Source of the DNA: Symbiodinium natans
Taxonomy: Eukaryota > Sar > Dinophyceae > Suessiales > Symbiodiniaceae
Reading direction: 5' to 3'
Assembly: GCA_905221605.1 (NCBI GenBank)
Contig: CAJNDS010002395.1
Span: 255,001-319,000, forward strand
DNA length: 64,000 nucleotides
Made by a program: the position numbers and the translations under genes. The notes under the pieces were generated by a model. The model did no database searches and had not been told where the DNA came from. It worked only from the letters and a program-made list of their open reading frames with translations. Positions 1-11,588 of the stretch are shown here, piece by piece. Positions within the stretch are counted from its first letter, which is position 1, and each line of letters opens with the position of its first letter.

Positions 1-2131
1 AGGTAGCCCCTGCAATTTGAGTCACAATGCGATCGATGATCTCAGGGGAGTGCTTCGCAAATGCAAAGTCTGGCAAAACACGGCCATTGGCTCCGTTCTC
101 GTGGCCAGGCGCGAGCGGCACCTTATGTGACTTACGTGTGTTTACTGTCTGGTCTAGTCTGTTGGCACTGACCCGCGGATGCCACACCAACAAACTCACC
201 GGCAGTGCAACAAGCAGCAAGCAGCAAGTGTCAAGCAACCTATGTCCAGCAATCACTGTACACTGTACGCTACTGCAATTCAACGGCGCGTGCCAGCATT
301 ATGCAACTCTAAACATTGCATGCCAATGCCATCATAACATCATGCAAGTCATACTACTACTGACTCAAGTGAAGACGCTAGCAGCTTGCACCCCTCCAGG
401 AACAATGCAATCAGGATCTCGTTGGGATAGCTCTGCTGCAATGTGCTCGACACTGTCTTTGCGAAAAAGTGGAGATTCTGCAGACACGGCAATGACTGCA
501 ATTCTGCATGCTGAAAATCAGCCCATTCTCCGATGTACTCGTTCCACTCTTTCAGGCAGCCTGACAAGCGTCATGAGTTCTGTTACAGTTATATTTTGGC
601 AATGCGACGCGGTCACACATCACGCACACAAATTTAATTTAAGAGTGCATCGGCTTACTTTCCCACTGCTCACCGCTCACCGGTAATTGCACTTCCTGTA
701 ACATCATGCAGCACTTATGCGTCAAGAAGCCCAGGTTTTGGAGACTGTTGTAGAAGCGCTTGGAGAGATCGAACAGCTGCCACGTTTTGTAGCGCGCTGA
801 AAAGTTGTTGCGAATGAACTCGCCAATCATCTTGGACCATTGACAATTCCCCGTAGTCAAGCCTGCCTTCTCGGCATGTCTGAACCATGCCTGAGCATGA
901 GGACGGAGCGAACTGACGCTCACGGCTCACACACAGCTTGCAAACATGGCAACATGGTGCGCAGAAAGCTTGGCGATGTGCAGTGTCGACCTCTGGGACA
1001 CCCATGACCATTTCCAAGTATGTGCAGCCAAGACCAGTGTGGAAATCATTGTGCAAGTCTCGAAGGAAACTGAGCTCCACGCAAGGTGCGAACACATTCA
1101 TCAATCAATACAGTCGATACAATACATGACACTACTGTGAAGTCTCCTAAGTCTTTCATGCCACACAGCCACCCACACACACAGAGATTTATCAATTGAA
1201 TATGCCATGACACATGCAAACGCACTCTGGCATTTTGGAGCTGAACACCCTGGCATTTGTGAGGCCACGCTCCAGCGTTGCCTTCACGTTTTTGTTGTCC
1301 GGTCGCTCCTCGGCCGCCATGTACAGTGCCTCCGACCTGATAGCGACATGATACTGATACGCAACCCAAACGTAATTGTGATTCAGCAAGTTTAGCAAGT
1401 TCAGCAAGTCAGCAACCAACAACTCGTCAACTCATCAACTAGCAGCCACACAATCATCGCAAGCAACAAGGAACAACACCACTCTGACTCTGCATCATCA
1501 TGGCATGTCAGAGCATGTCAGTATCAGCAAGCAGCAAGCAGCAAGCGCCTACCAACTACTCAACAAGCCACAAGTCAACACACAGCATGAGTGACGAGCC
1601 GCAGGGTCCCGAAGCTGAGGGCCAAATACTGTTGTTTGGCCGGCTCGTACACAAGCCAGGGTTCCCCCCGGACACCCTCCACTATGCCAGCCTGGAATAT
1701 GCGCGCCATATACGAGCGCACGGCGCCTCCCGTTTTGCGCTGGTTAAGCGGGTGGCGGACTATGTTCCGTCCGCCGTCTTCGCGGAGCCAGGGAATGGTG
1801 CGGCAATCTCCATCCTGATGCTCGTAGCACTCACACCCAAGATCATGCACTCACACAGCAAGACAGCAAGCGGCAGCAAGCGAAGCTAAATATAGTCATC
1901 ATGACATCATGACGACTCATCATGACAACAGGAATCACAACTCGGCAAACACACGACTCCGGTGATGTTATGTGACGCCTGGTAGATTTCAAAGATCTTG
2001 TTGAGCAGGATTGTGCCTTTCTCTGCGTCGTCTGAAATCTTGAAGCGAGCCTTCAGGTCCAAATTCTGGCCGAACAAAATCTCTTGCGCATTCTTGTACC
2101 TGAGGCTGCTCGCTGCAGAATGCCTCTCCAT
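1..2131 (-). CDS. multi-exon gene of unknown function, 3' end off the left edge
   Basis: Seven short open segments on the minus strand read like protein and are flanked by plausible splice signals: about 2131-1955, 1815-1590, 1355-1245, 1080-960, 905-720, 550-350 and 121-1. The first segment ends at a CAG|GC donor. The next can start after GAG at a codon boundary, so those two join in frame. The last begins after an AG at 123-122 and stays open to base 1, with the motif PEIIDRIVTQIAG. Another segment is rich in aromatic and basic residues (AWFRHAEKAGL, then KTWQLFDLSKRFYNSLQ). I recognise no domain. Most exon limits are approximate, and upstream exons in 2132-3197 are possible. It is followed upstream by the methyltransferase gene on the same strand. 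Confidence 0.45.
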
Positions 2132-3197
2132 GAGAATTTCTTTCTCTTCTATGTTTCGTGTTTGTTTAGTTGTTTAGATAAGATAAGGTCCCCACGACTG
2201 TTCCTTTTGCTGTGCCAAGAATTGGTCTGAGCCAGCAATGACATCAGCACTGGAGCCTGCCATAATTGCCTCCAATTGGACACACGTTCATCAAAAGTTC
2301 AAAATTCAAATTTGACATGTCGCACGGTGGCTGTACAGTTGTACAGCGCCCAGCTGTGTGACGCATCAATGCACCTACAAGGCCAGTACTTACTTTGTGC
2401 GAAATGCCCCGTCCTGCGAGCAGCAAGTAGTAGAACAGCACAGCGAGACGACAAGTCAAGTCACTTTGACCACTCCACTACCACACTTTCACGAGCCGAA
2501 ACTCAGCTCGGTGGGAAGAGCGTAACGCTGCTACTGGCTGTGCACGCCGCAAGCTCTAGAAAAACAACATGTTGGCTGACCTTAGTGCTTGCAAAGCTTT
2601 CGCAGCAGCTTAGGCTCACGCATGTAGCCGTCATGCGGCTGACTGACTGGTCATTTCTGTCTTGCGTGTGTTGAAACTGATGGTTCCTGTCATCAGCGAC
2701 TTCACATGAGCATAACGACTTCACATAAGCACAGTCGCAATAACATACTAGCATACACGGAGAGTGCAGTGCAGTGCACGGTGCAGCGGCAACTTGTTTT
2801 CCTCACGCGGTGCCTCCCTGGATCGCGGTGAGAAGGTTAGAATGTGTTTCGAAAAGCCCAGCGCGACGTGACTGCATTATCACAATAAAACACAACTCAA
2901 CATTACTTTTGTTGAGTGATTCTAAACAAGAATAATTGATTCGTTCTAGTTCTCACGAGTTTGCGACTTCACAGTGTCATTGTTGGTCATGCCGCGCCAT
3001 GAGTCAATGCTATCGCAACGGGTTCATTGCGCACTCTTGCTGCCTACAATACTACAAGATGGTGAAACGCCAACCGCTAAGCAAAAACCAACAACAACTG
3101 CAAGCAAGCAGTGCAATGCATCAAGTTAAGTGCAACACATCAACACATCATGCAAGCGCAAGTGTGACTGCAAGCCAGCTGTGTGGACTATACATGG
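2132..3197. other. spacer with possible unrecognised exons
   Basis: No gene is supported here. A strong GTAAGT donor on the minus strand lies near 2390, and short open stretches at 2250-2450 and 2510-2750 could be 5' exons of the gene to the left, but none could be joined in frame. The DNA is rich in CAT/ATG and AGCAAGC words, like the rest of the first 15 kb. Confidence 0.3.
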
Positions 3198-5898
3198 TCA
3201 GCGTCGCTTGCTCCCGGAGATCATGCGTGCTAGGTTCGCAAGACCTGCTGTAAGACCATGATTTGTTGGCTTTGCCTGTGGTGTGTGCGTAGTCATAGTT
3301 GTGACACTGTGCGTTGCTTTGGGCTTGATGACAGAGTGGTCGGGTTTTGCACTCGAACCACCTGCCGAGTCTGTTCCAGACTTAGCATCTGATGATGATG
3401 CGACCGACAAAGCTGACGGTGCCCTTGGCAGCTGCGTTGATGTGGTGGAAGTGGAAGTCTCTTTCCGACTTCCACATATGATCACATAAGCCAAGCAAAT
3501 GCCCACAGCTTCGCAATGCATTGCATTCCCAGCTTGTCCGGCATGAGCTGTCCGATCCGACGTTGCTCTGATGGTATCGCTCAGCCAAGAATTGTCTTCG
3601 GAGTAGGTGTCGTCATCAAAACCGTCCAACGCAAAGGAACACACGCTCACACCGCCACTGAACACATTCAAGATAGGGAACCCTTGGCACAAGAGTGTCT
3701 CTCGAGCAGTTAACCATCTGCAATGCCTGTCTGACCTTAGCTCAGCGACATGCACAGAATCTTAACAGCTACTGCGTGTCTACACAATAACATACCCGAG
3801 CGAAAGGTTGCAGTTATGCTTTAGCAGCTGGGTGACCAAAGAATCCCGTTATTCTTTGTCAGAGTGAAGATGCGCTCGCTGTCTGACACTGTTGATGTCG
3901 AAAACTCTGGGTTCTGATTGAGTTGATACACTTGCCCTGGCCCTTGATCTCGAAATCCATCCAAGAACTTGCGCTCACTGTCTGTCAATGTACTCCAAAA
4001 CGACCCGCAAGGTGTCATATCTAGGGGATCAAGGCTCTCGAGAGTGTCCTCGTCTTGCGTGTCTGACGCACCCCAGCTAGTCTGCGGCCGACCAGCGGCC
4101 CACAGTAGCTCGCCTCTCAGCTCGCGGGGTCCTGACACAAGGAATATCTCCCAGCTTGGGTGGGCTGCCGTTGCCTCGTAGCCCGCACTGAGAAATAGGC
4201 GACTGTACGCGTGCAGCGGCTGGGCTATTGGCCCTGCCTTGAGCTTGTGGATAAGCAATGTGAACTTTCTCTTCCGAACTATGGGCCAGCCCAGTTCGGC
4301 GGGATCAATGACTGCCTGCTGGATGTAATATAAATGACCCAGCAGTTCTTGAAAAAGATCCGTGACGAACCCCATAACATTTTCTTGCAGAACATACTTT
4401 TCTTGTATGATCAGCCGCTGGCCAATCCACGCGAATAACGCGGGTGTTGTTTTCCCCTGCAAACCTTGTTGTAGGCCACGGACACTGAAATCCGTACAAG
4501 GGGTCCCGGCTACATGGACGTCAGCATCTTCAGCCTTATTTGCACAGAAAAAGATCAAGCAGCATGCCTGCGCAACCGCAGCATTCAGCAACAACAAACA
4601 TACAGTTCTTCTCAGCCGAATTGAATGGAACATCAACTCAGCAAACTGCCAGCAGCTAGCACAAATCAATATAGCCCAGGAGCCTTACACATGCTGTCGC
4701 AGTTGACGCAATAGCTGTGTGTGCTTATCAGGCTTTGGGTGGGTGTAGTTTTCAAAAGCTCCCGGGCGACCTCAACGAACGTTCCTTGTTCTATCAGGCT
4801 GTTCATCTTGCTGACAAAGGCTGGCTCCCAGAATGTGTTCATGTCATCGAAGAGACACTTAGGACCATTGGGAGATCTTTGCAGCTCCAGCTGTGATTTT
4901 GCGAAGTTCTCAATGCCATACATGTTCTGAATGACTGGTCTGTCAACAACAGGAACACCTGCCTCCTTCGCAAGCCCAACACTCAAACACTCCAATGCAA
5001 CGATTGGAGTGTCGATTCCTGAAAACGCAGTGGATATCTTGAGCGTAGACATAGTGTCGCCAACTTGACGCAAGAACTTCTTGAATGCATCGTCCGACAG
5101 ATGTGAATCATCATCACCGATCTGGTCTGACGCAATCTGATTCTTCCAGCTCGCTTTGAGGACTTTGTTTGGCCAGCTCATCAGTTGCTTGATCTTTTCA
5201 ATTCTGTCACACTGCGCGTTGCTCAGTGCATCTAGTTGTGTCTTCCTTTTGTCTGTTGTGGTTGCATCGCCAATAGAAGCTTCCGCAACGCAGGCCTCTG
5301 GCGTTTGGCCTTGGTGGCAGCGATCTTGCTTGTGTGTTTGCATGTCCTGATCAGCTCTGTGACTATCAGCTGGCATATGGGCTGGATCATCTTTGTCAAT
5401 CGTGCTTGGACGTGCCTGGTCTTGGGCGGTGGTTGGTTGTGCTTGTTGTTGGTCCTCAAAGCTTTGAAGGTATCCTTCTTGTACGTGCTCTGCCGTGCCC
5501 TCGTCAGATTGCGCGGCGACTGATGCCTGTCGTGTGCCGGGTTCATTTGGCATTGCCTGAGTGGTGCTTGTATGGGCTGCGGCAGTAGCAATGCTTGCAT
5601 TGTCCTCGTTGGCTGTGCGCGGCACATTTTCAACCCCTTGCAACGTCTCTAGCACTGACATTGCTGTGATGTGTTCGTCTGAGTCTGGTGGTGCTGCGGC
5701 TGTGGCTTCTGCTGCAGTTGCGTTGTTGGTTAGACCTGTGTCACTGTTTGACGCAGGTCCAGAAGTGTTCACCTTGGCCGCAGACGCACTGCGGAAGATC
5801 TGGTTCATGCCTTCCTGTGTTACTCGCCCCGTCCACTGCACCTTTTCTGGCTCTGAATCTGTTTTTTTGAGTTTCTTCTTTGGAGCAGCAGGAGACAT
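3198..5898 (-). CDS. C5-cytosine-specific DNA methyltransferase, three exons
   Basis: The predicted product transfers a methyl group from S-adenosylmethionine to carbon 5 of cytosine in nuclear DNA. Hand splicing gives exons 5898-4684, 4534-3837 and 3726-3198, 2442 nt in frame, 813 residues. The first intron is GC-AG and has AAGGCT at both ends; the second is GT-AG. Motif I (AFSGID) is near residue 292, the catalytic Pro-Cys of motif IV (AGTPCTDFS) is at Cys418, motif VI (QENV) near 456, and motif VIII (VRKRKF) near 491-496. Motif IX/X follows in exon 3 (RWLTARETLLCQGFP, then QAGNAMH near 702-708). The first 280 residues are low-complexity with a basic KKKLKK stretch that may be a nuclear signal. 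The reading frame is open upstream of the chosen ATG, so a 5' exon is possible. Dinoflagellate retrotransposons are known to carry such enzymes, but no reverse transcriptase lies beside this copy and it has introns, so a host gene is more likely. Confidence 0.85.
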
Positions 5899-6739
5899 AG
5901 ACGGAGCAGAGCGTGGCTTGGGTGCACTTTTGGAAGCGGTTCGTGGTGGCTTGATGGCTTGGGCGATGCTTCGGTGTTCCAGGCTTCTGGCTGTTGTCCT
6001 TTTTTCGGCGCCATGGCGGGGCTGAGGATATCAATCAAAAAAAACACAGGAACTATAGGTGTACTTACACCACGAATTATTGCCAATACTGTCAAAAGTG
6101 TCAGTGTTTATATTGCTGTGTAACGGATGTCCTTACATCCTACGCAAGTCTTATTACAATCAAATCACACTTGTGCGACTGACCTGACGTTGCAGCATAC
6201 ATCAAACACACACCTCGGGGAAACAACGTGTATCATGCCACAGCAAACTTCTTCCACTCTCACGGCTACAACTCAACAACTTCAAAACGGGCAGCTGCAC
6301 AACACTGCATTCATGAAGCAACACGGCGGTAGCTCGCGACATCTCATGAAGATCATGTCCAGCTGTACAGCCGCCAACCTCAGTATGTGTTCGCAGTCCC
6401 AACCAACAAACAATAATATTGGATTCTTATCATTGACCTCAACAGCCTCAACAGCAAAGTTAATTCATTATACAAAAAACACGTCGCAACTTTACAACCA
6501 ACACATAAGCATAGAACATAAAAGTGCGGTTTTGATTTAATTACATTACATAACACATTGACAATGTTTGAAGCCACTCAATATCAAAGTCTTATTTACA
6601 AATCTGAAAAAATCATCTCTGTTTTTTTCATTGTTAGTATTATGATATTCATATGGGTACGAGACCTCAGAACGTATAAGTCCTTAGGTAATTCATAATC
6701 ATAAGATTGCCTGAGACACTAACTCCCTACAAATGGGTG
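5899..6739. other. spacer, possible 5' exon of the methyltransferase
   Basis: Between 5899 and about 6015 the minus strand stays open in the methyltransferase frame, with a Lys/Arg/Pro-rich reading, and a separate ATG at 6013 opens another basic reading (MAPKKGQQPEAW). Either could be an upstream exon. From 6041 to 6739 the DNA is AT-rich and I see no gene. Confidence 0.35.
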
Positions 6740-7605
6740 TGGCCATGAGGACTCGAGTCTTGGAGGGTGGGCTGGCCTGAGGACTTCAGTCATTAGGGAA
6801 TGGGTGGCCTGGGATTGAGTCCTAAGGGGGGGTGGCGGGACTCCAGTCTGAGGGGTCTGGGGGGGGGGGGTGGCCTGAGGACTCCAGTCCTTAGGGAAGG
6901 GGTGGCCTGAAGACTTGAGTCCTCAGGCCTGGGTGGCCTGAGGACTCCAGTGCTGAGGGTGGGAGTGGTCTGAGGACTTCAGTCCTTAGGGAAGGGGTGG
7001 CCTGAGGACTTGAGTCCTCAGGCCTGGGTGGCCTGAGGACTCCAATGCTGAGGGGGGGGGGGGTGGCCTGAGGACTCGAGTTCTGAGGGTGGGAGTGGTC
7101 TGAGGACTTCAGTCCTTAGGGAAGGGGTGGCCTGAGGACTTGAGTCCTCAGGGCTGGGTGGCCTGAGGACTCCAATGCTGAGGGGGGGGGGTGGCCTGAG
7201 GACTCGAGTTCTGAGGGTGGGAGTGGTCTGAGGACTTCAGTCCTTAGGGAAGGGGTGGCCTGAGGACTTGAGTCTTCAGGGCTGGTGGCCTGAGGACTCG
7301 AGTTCTCAGGGTGGGGTGGCCTGAGAACCCCAGTCCTTAGGGAAGGGTTGGTGTCCTGAGGACTCCAGTCCTGAGGGAAGGGGTAGCCTGAGGACTCAAG
7401 TGCTTAGGCGGGTGGCCTGAGGACTCGAGTTCTGAGGGTGGGGGTTGGCCTGAGGACTCCAGTCCTTAGGGAAGGGGTAACCTGAGGACTCGAGTTCTGA
7501 AGGTGGGGGTGGCCTGAGAACTCCAGTCCTTAGGGAAGGGGTGGCCTGAGGACTACAGTCTTTAGGCTCAGGTCCTTAGGGAGAGGGTAGCCTGAGGACT
7601 CAAGC
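6740..7605. repeat. minisatellite of about 32-bp palindromic units
   Basis: Roughly two dozen tandem, diverged units follow the pattern GTGGCCTGAGGACT, C or T, GAGTCCTNAGG, then a G-rich spacer of variable length. The core CCTGAGGACT-YGAGTCCTCAGG is a near-perfect 22-bp palindrome, for example at about 7010-7022 and its neighbours. A longer period of about 110-130 bp is visible where whole blocks of units recur (around 6960-7090 and 7085-7210). Confidence 0.9.
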
Positions 7606-7611
7606 TGCTGC

Positions 7612-7680
<69 letters not shown>

Positions 7681-7689
7681 CGTTGTTGG

Positions 7690-7779
<90 letters not shown>

Positions 7780-7793
7780 ATGCTGCTGCTTGT
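7606..7793. repeat. (TTG)n followed by (CTG)n microsatellites
   Basis: About 25 TTG units (7612-7688) pass through a short TCGTTGTTGGATG bridge into about 33 CTG units (7691-7793). The tract directly abuts the minisatellite. Its long homopolymeric readings are not genes. Confidence 0.95.
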
Positions 7794-8181
7794 TGTTGCT
7801 GTTGCAGGCACAGTGCAACCAGTCATCAAGTCATCATGTCATCAAGCCAACATGCACGCAATCACAGCAAGTGTTCAGACATCTCAGAATCTCAGATCAC
7901 TTCAGCAACACAGCAACACCACATGCCAGAAATCTGTTGTTGTCATAATAAGTCCGAGTCACGAAGTCATCGTAGGCGTGCGCGTAATCCCCGACCTGAG
8001 CGGAACTTTTGATATACTAGCTGTGGCTGTGTCGTGGGTCGCTCTGCGCATCAAGTCAAGTCAAACAGTCAATATCATGCATGTTGCAGCGGCACAACAC
8101 ACGCTGCGTAATGGCTGCTTTTTGAACCGTGCGCAACTGCCAGCGCAAGTCTTTGAACCACTGCCGACCCCTGCCACTGTC

Positions 8182-9095
8182 CTAGTCGTTGCCGCTGCCG
8201 CTGTCTACATCTACAGGCGACGCCAAACATAGCAGGGCCACAGTTGCTGGTGATAGACTCTCACTGTCAGAACTTGACGACGAATCTGACTCGGTCGCAG
8301 TACCAATGCCACCAACGCATGCCTTCTCAGCACCACTGTCACCAACATGTGCCTCCTGACTAGCAGTCAAGCATTCATCAAATGTGCCAAACACTTGCAT
8401 GGCATGACGACACAGCACAATCAGCACAACAACAATTCACGCTGCATGACTGCATGACAAGCTTTAAATATTTGTCATAGTCCTTGTCTATTGGCAGCAG
8501 TGGCGGTTGCACCGGCACCGGCGTTTCTGTAGATGGTAATGGCCGGGATTTTTGCTTGGTCTTGGCTTTTGGCGACGCGACCTTTCCCCGTGCTGGCGTC
8601 TTGGATCTCTCCCTTTCGCGAGCTGGCGTCTTGGATTTTTTCCTTGTTGGTGTCTTGGATGGTTTACGCCCCCGGGCTGGCGTCTTGGACTTGGATCTTC
8701 CCCTTGCCTGTGCTGGTGCCTTGGATGATCTACTGGCCCGAGCTGGTGTCTTGGATTTTCCCCTTCCCCGTGATGCATTTTCCCGTGCCGGTGCCTTTTC
8801 CTTGGCTTGTCTATTCTTGGGTGCCCTTTGTGGTGATGTCTTGGATTTCGGTGATCGCTGTCTGCGTTTTTCTGTCGAGCCTGCCGCAGCTTCCTTTGCC
8901 GGGGCCGCAGCTTCCTTAGCATCCTTCTTATCCTTCTCCTTCTTAGCTCCTCGCACTGGTGGCTTTGCAGGAGTTGGCGACCGATTTGCGACCGCGACCG
9001 GTCTCTGTGAACCGGCAGCAGGCGACGACTGCTGACGAGGTTGTTGCTCCGAAGAAGATGCGACTGGCCTCAGTACATTTCTTTTGGCTTGACTG
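8182..9095 (-). CDS. basic protein with SKTPAR repeats, partial exon set
   Basis: The minus-strand reading from about 9095 to 8460 is Lys/Arg/Ser/Pro/Ala-rich and carries at least five copies of S-K-T-P-A/T-R (SKTPARA, SKTPARG, SKTPTRK, SKTPARE, SKTPARG). Each fits the full cyclin-dependent kinase consensus S/T-P-x-K/R. Composition resembles linker-histone tails or other chromatin- or RNA-binding basic proteins. The core region starts without an ATG, downstream of a stop near 9105, so it is an internal exon. A serine/acidic stretch at 8400-8182 (ESDSSSSSDSES, then stop) looks like the 3' exon, but I could not find a clean in-frame junction. It may belong to one gene with the proline-rich reading upstream at 9494-10915. 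Confidence 0.55.
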
Positions 9096-9344
9096 ACTCA
9101 ACAGAACATGAACATGAACATTGCACCCGCGTCAAGACAAGACAACACACAATCAAGACATCAATCACATCATGTAGCGCACTCGTCTAGCCGCAACAAA
9201 GGCACACATCATTGCTCTTCCGCGCCGGTGTTCTCGAGCGCCCGCGAGCAGGTGTTCTGGAGCGGCCGCGAGCACCCTGACAGCTCAGCTTGTGCGTATT
9301 CATATGAACACATGGGCTATGTATGATGTGTGCAGCTTGTCTGT

Positions 9345-9475
9345 GAATCAGCAGATTTCAATGTCTTTCAAGTGTATCTCTCTCAGCTCACTCATGCGTC
9401 GCTCGTGTCCTGCGCGCTCCTCGCGTCGTTCAACCGTTGCAGGACTGCTGCAGCATCCTGCCGTAGCTTACTAAA
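9345..9475 (-). CDS. possible small coiled-coil exon
   Basis: One minus-strand frame reads as a charged helix (ERREERAGHERRMSELREI, then HLKDIEI) before a stop. A second frame reads LRQDAAAVLQRLNDARSAQ. Either could be an exon linking the two neighbouring basic and proline-rich readings. Placement and frame are uncertain. Confidence 0.3.
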
Positions 9476-9493
9476 TTACAAACCCATACATGT

Positions 9494-10915
9494 TCATGAT
9501 TTATTAGCGCAGCAAAAGCATGCCGCACACATTATATTGTCCTCGGTCTGCGGCTGCTCGCGCGACTCCTGCGTGTTGTCATCGTCATTGACATCGCTCA
9601 TGCAATCCGGTTCCGGATCCAGTGATGGATCGCAAAGGTTCGCTGACCGCAAACCATACTCTTGGGACTCTCGTGTCCGACCTCGCTGGCATGCAGCCTG
9701 CACCATTGCATCCTGCGCTGCTTTTTCTTGCTCAGCTTGCTGCCAGGCTTGCTGCTGCGCTGCGAGATATGCTTCCGCAGCCCTCCGTTGTGCTTCGGCA
9801 AGGGCTGCCTGTTCTTGCAAAAACTGCTCGTATTCCTTCTGCTCCATCTGGGCACGCAGGTCGCGCCCGATCCGCCGTGCCTCTGCAAGCTCTGCGTCCA
9901 TTTGAACGCTAGGGATGTGGGGTGCTGCCGAAGGTCTTGGAGCTGGAGCACGCGCCTTGGGCTTCAAAGTCGCCGCAGACTCGGCGGCTGCTGGCGGCAT
10001 TGTCTCCTCAGCCTTGGGCGGCACCGGCACCTGTGGCGGTGGCGGCATTGCCGGCTCGGTCATTTTTTCTTCTTCATTCTCTTCTTCTTCTTCCTCTTTT
10101 TCTTTTTTTACGTCTTCTTCTTCGGATTCGGAGGGCACTCTGGGCGGTGTTGGCGGCAGCGGCTGGGGCTTAGGCGGCGGTGGCGGAGCATCTGGTGGGG
10201 CTGGAGGTGTTGGCAAGCGCTGCAAGTGCACTGGAAGATTGTCACGCCTGAAGTGCTTCTCTTCAGGCCCACTGTTCGTAAACTTGGGGCGTGCCACTGG
10301 CTGCTGCAAAGGGAAAAGACACTCGTCTATCATGGATGGTGGGAACGGAGGGAAATGGTGCATGCAACCCGGTGGCCCCAAGCACCCCGGCAGTCCCACT
10401 GACCCGAGTGGTCCTAAAGACCCCATCGCCATCACACCTGGCAGCAGTGGCGGTGTCACACCTGGCTGTAGAAAGGCGCCTGGTCTGCATGACGATAACG
10501 GTGGCGGTGGCACACCTGCACCCAGTGGCACTGTGCATGGCAGCACGCCTGGGCCTGCCATCATCGGCTGTGCTGGTGGTGGGGGCACCAAGTTTGGTTG
10601 CGAACACGGCGGCGGCGGTATGTGCTGAGGTGGCGGTGGGGGCGGAGGACCTGTGTTCGTTCGCTGCAGTGGCACTGTGCCTGGCAGCACGTTTGTGCCT
10701 GGCATCATCGGCCGTGCTGGTGGCGCCGTGTTTGGTTGCTCACGCTGTGGCGGTCTGTGCTGTGGCGGAGGATAAGGTGGCTCTCTGGGTCCATGGGCAT
10801 GGCTTGGTGGGCGATGAGGTTCATTGGGCCTTAGAGAACCTGGTATCTCCGGCTGTAACCTCAGCTGTGCTCGGAGCCTCGGAGGCAGCGCCTTTGCCGT
10901 TGGTCTTCTTGACAT
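9494..10915 (-). CDS. proline-rich, acidic, coiled-coil protein
   Basis: A single long reading of 473 residues from the ATG at 10915 (MSRRPTAKALPPRLRAQL). The first half is dominated by proline with runs such as PPPPPPPQHIPPPP. It is followed by an acidic block of Glu with Lys (about residues 275-295), more proline, then a strongly helical Glu/Gln/Ala segment (EYEQFLQEQAALAEAQRRAA) that should form a coiled coil. Such a layout is common in splicing, transcription and cytoskeletal scaffold proteins, but I recognise no family. The final residues (MCAACFCCANKS) may be intron read-through. An in-frame ATG 16 codons upstream exists; I chose the inner one because the extension is hydrophobic and unlike the rest. 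Confidence 0.5.
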   Translation of the reverse strand: MSRRPTAKALPPRLRAQLRLQPEIPGSLRPNEPHRPPSHAHGPREPPYPPPQHRPPQREQPNTAPPARPMMPGTNVLPGTVPLQRTNTGPPPPPPPQHIPPPPCSQPNLVPPPPAQPMMAGPGVLPCTVPLGAGVPPPPLSSCRPGAFLQPGVTPPLLPGVMAMGSLGPLGSVGLPGCLGPPGCMHHFPPFPPSMIDECLFPLQQPVARPKFTNSGPEEKHFRRDNLPVHLQRLPTPPAPPDAPPPPPKPQPLPPTPPRVPSESEEEDVKKEKEEEEEENEEEKMTEPAMPPPPQVPVPPKAEETMPPAAAESAATLKPKARAPAPRPSAAPHIPSVQMDAELAEARRIGRDLRAQMEQKEYEQFLQEQAALAEAQRRAAEAYLAAQQQAWQQAEQEKAAQDAMVQAACQRGRTRESQEYGLRSANLCDPSLDPEPDCMSDVNDDDNTQESREQPQTEDNIMCAACFCCANKS

Positions 10916-11588
10916 GGCGACGAGTCTATCAGCTGAAAACAACCAGAATGCTACTGCCCACATGTGAAATTTAGCTGTCAGTGTCTGTCAGATCAGCTAT
11001 TTGCTATGCACCACAGCCGGCAAACACTGCACCTGAACAAAAACAACTTGCTGCGTCGCGCAGTGCGTTCTTCCACACACAACAACACGTCAAGAACACG
11101 GCAAGAACATCAACTGACAAGCTGCCAACTGCCAACTGTGACTGCTGTGACTGTCGGACTGTCGGATGACAATTGAGGCTGAGGCTCTAGCCAAATATCG
11201 TTCCAGACTCCCAGCATAGGGCGGTGTCCCAGGTCATGTCCTGAGCATGCTGTGTGGGCTTATCAGGGACTAGACTAGGGAGGCAGGAGGGGCGATGGAC
11301 ATCAAGTGAACCACAGTGAGTTACTAATCGAGTGAAGTGAATTATGCTCCCTGTGACTCCCTGTGTTGTCAGCGTCGTCACCGTCACCGTCACCTAAGTA
11401 GCAACTTGCAACTCAGCCAGAACATTCACAGTACATAGTACACAGCGCAAGCAAGCTGTCTGGCGCAAGCTCGCTCTATGCATCACTCGGGAGCGAGCCA
11501 GCCATGGACACAGTCATTGAGCAGGAGCGCGGAGCTGTAGCAAGCAAATGCACAATGGACAAGCTGATGAAGGCCTAAGTTCACATCA
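10916..11588. other. spacer with a possible minus-strand exon at 11187-11330
   Basis: Nothing is supported except a short minus-strand reading that ends in TWDTALCWESGTIFG and a stop at 11187. It might be a 3' exon of the large gene upstream. No junction was proven. Confidence 0.25.

Noticed and set aside
7530..7829. Long Ser, Gln, Leu and Ala readings
   Set aside because: They are translations of TTG and CTG microsatellites in several frames on both strands.
8378..9035. Plus-strand reading opposite the SKTPAR protein
   Set aside because: It is a shadow of the repeat on the other strand, with unnatural Leu/Val/Asp periodicity.
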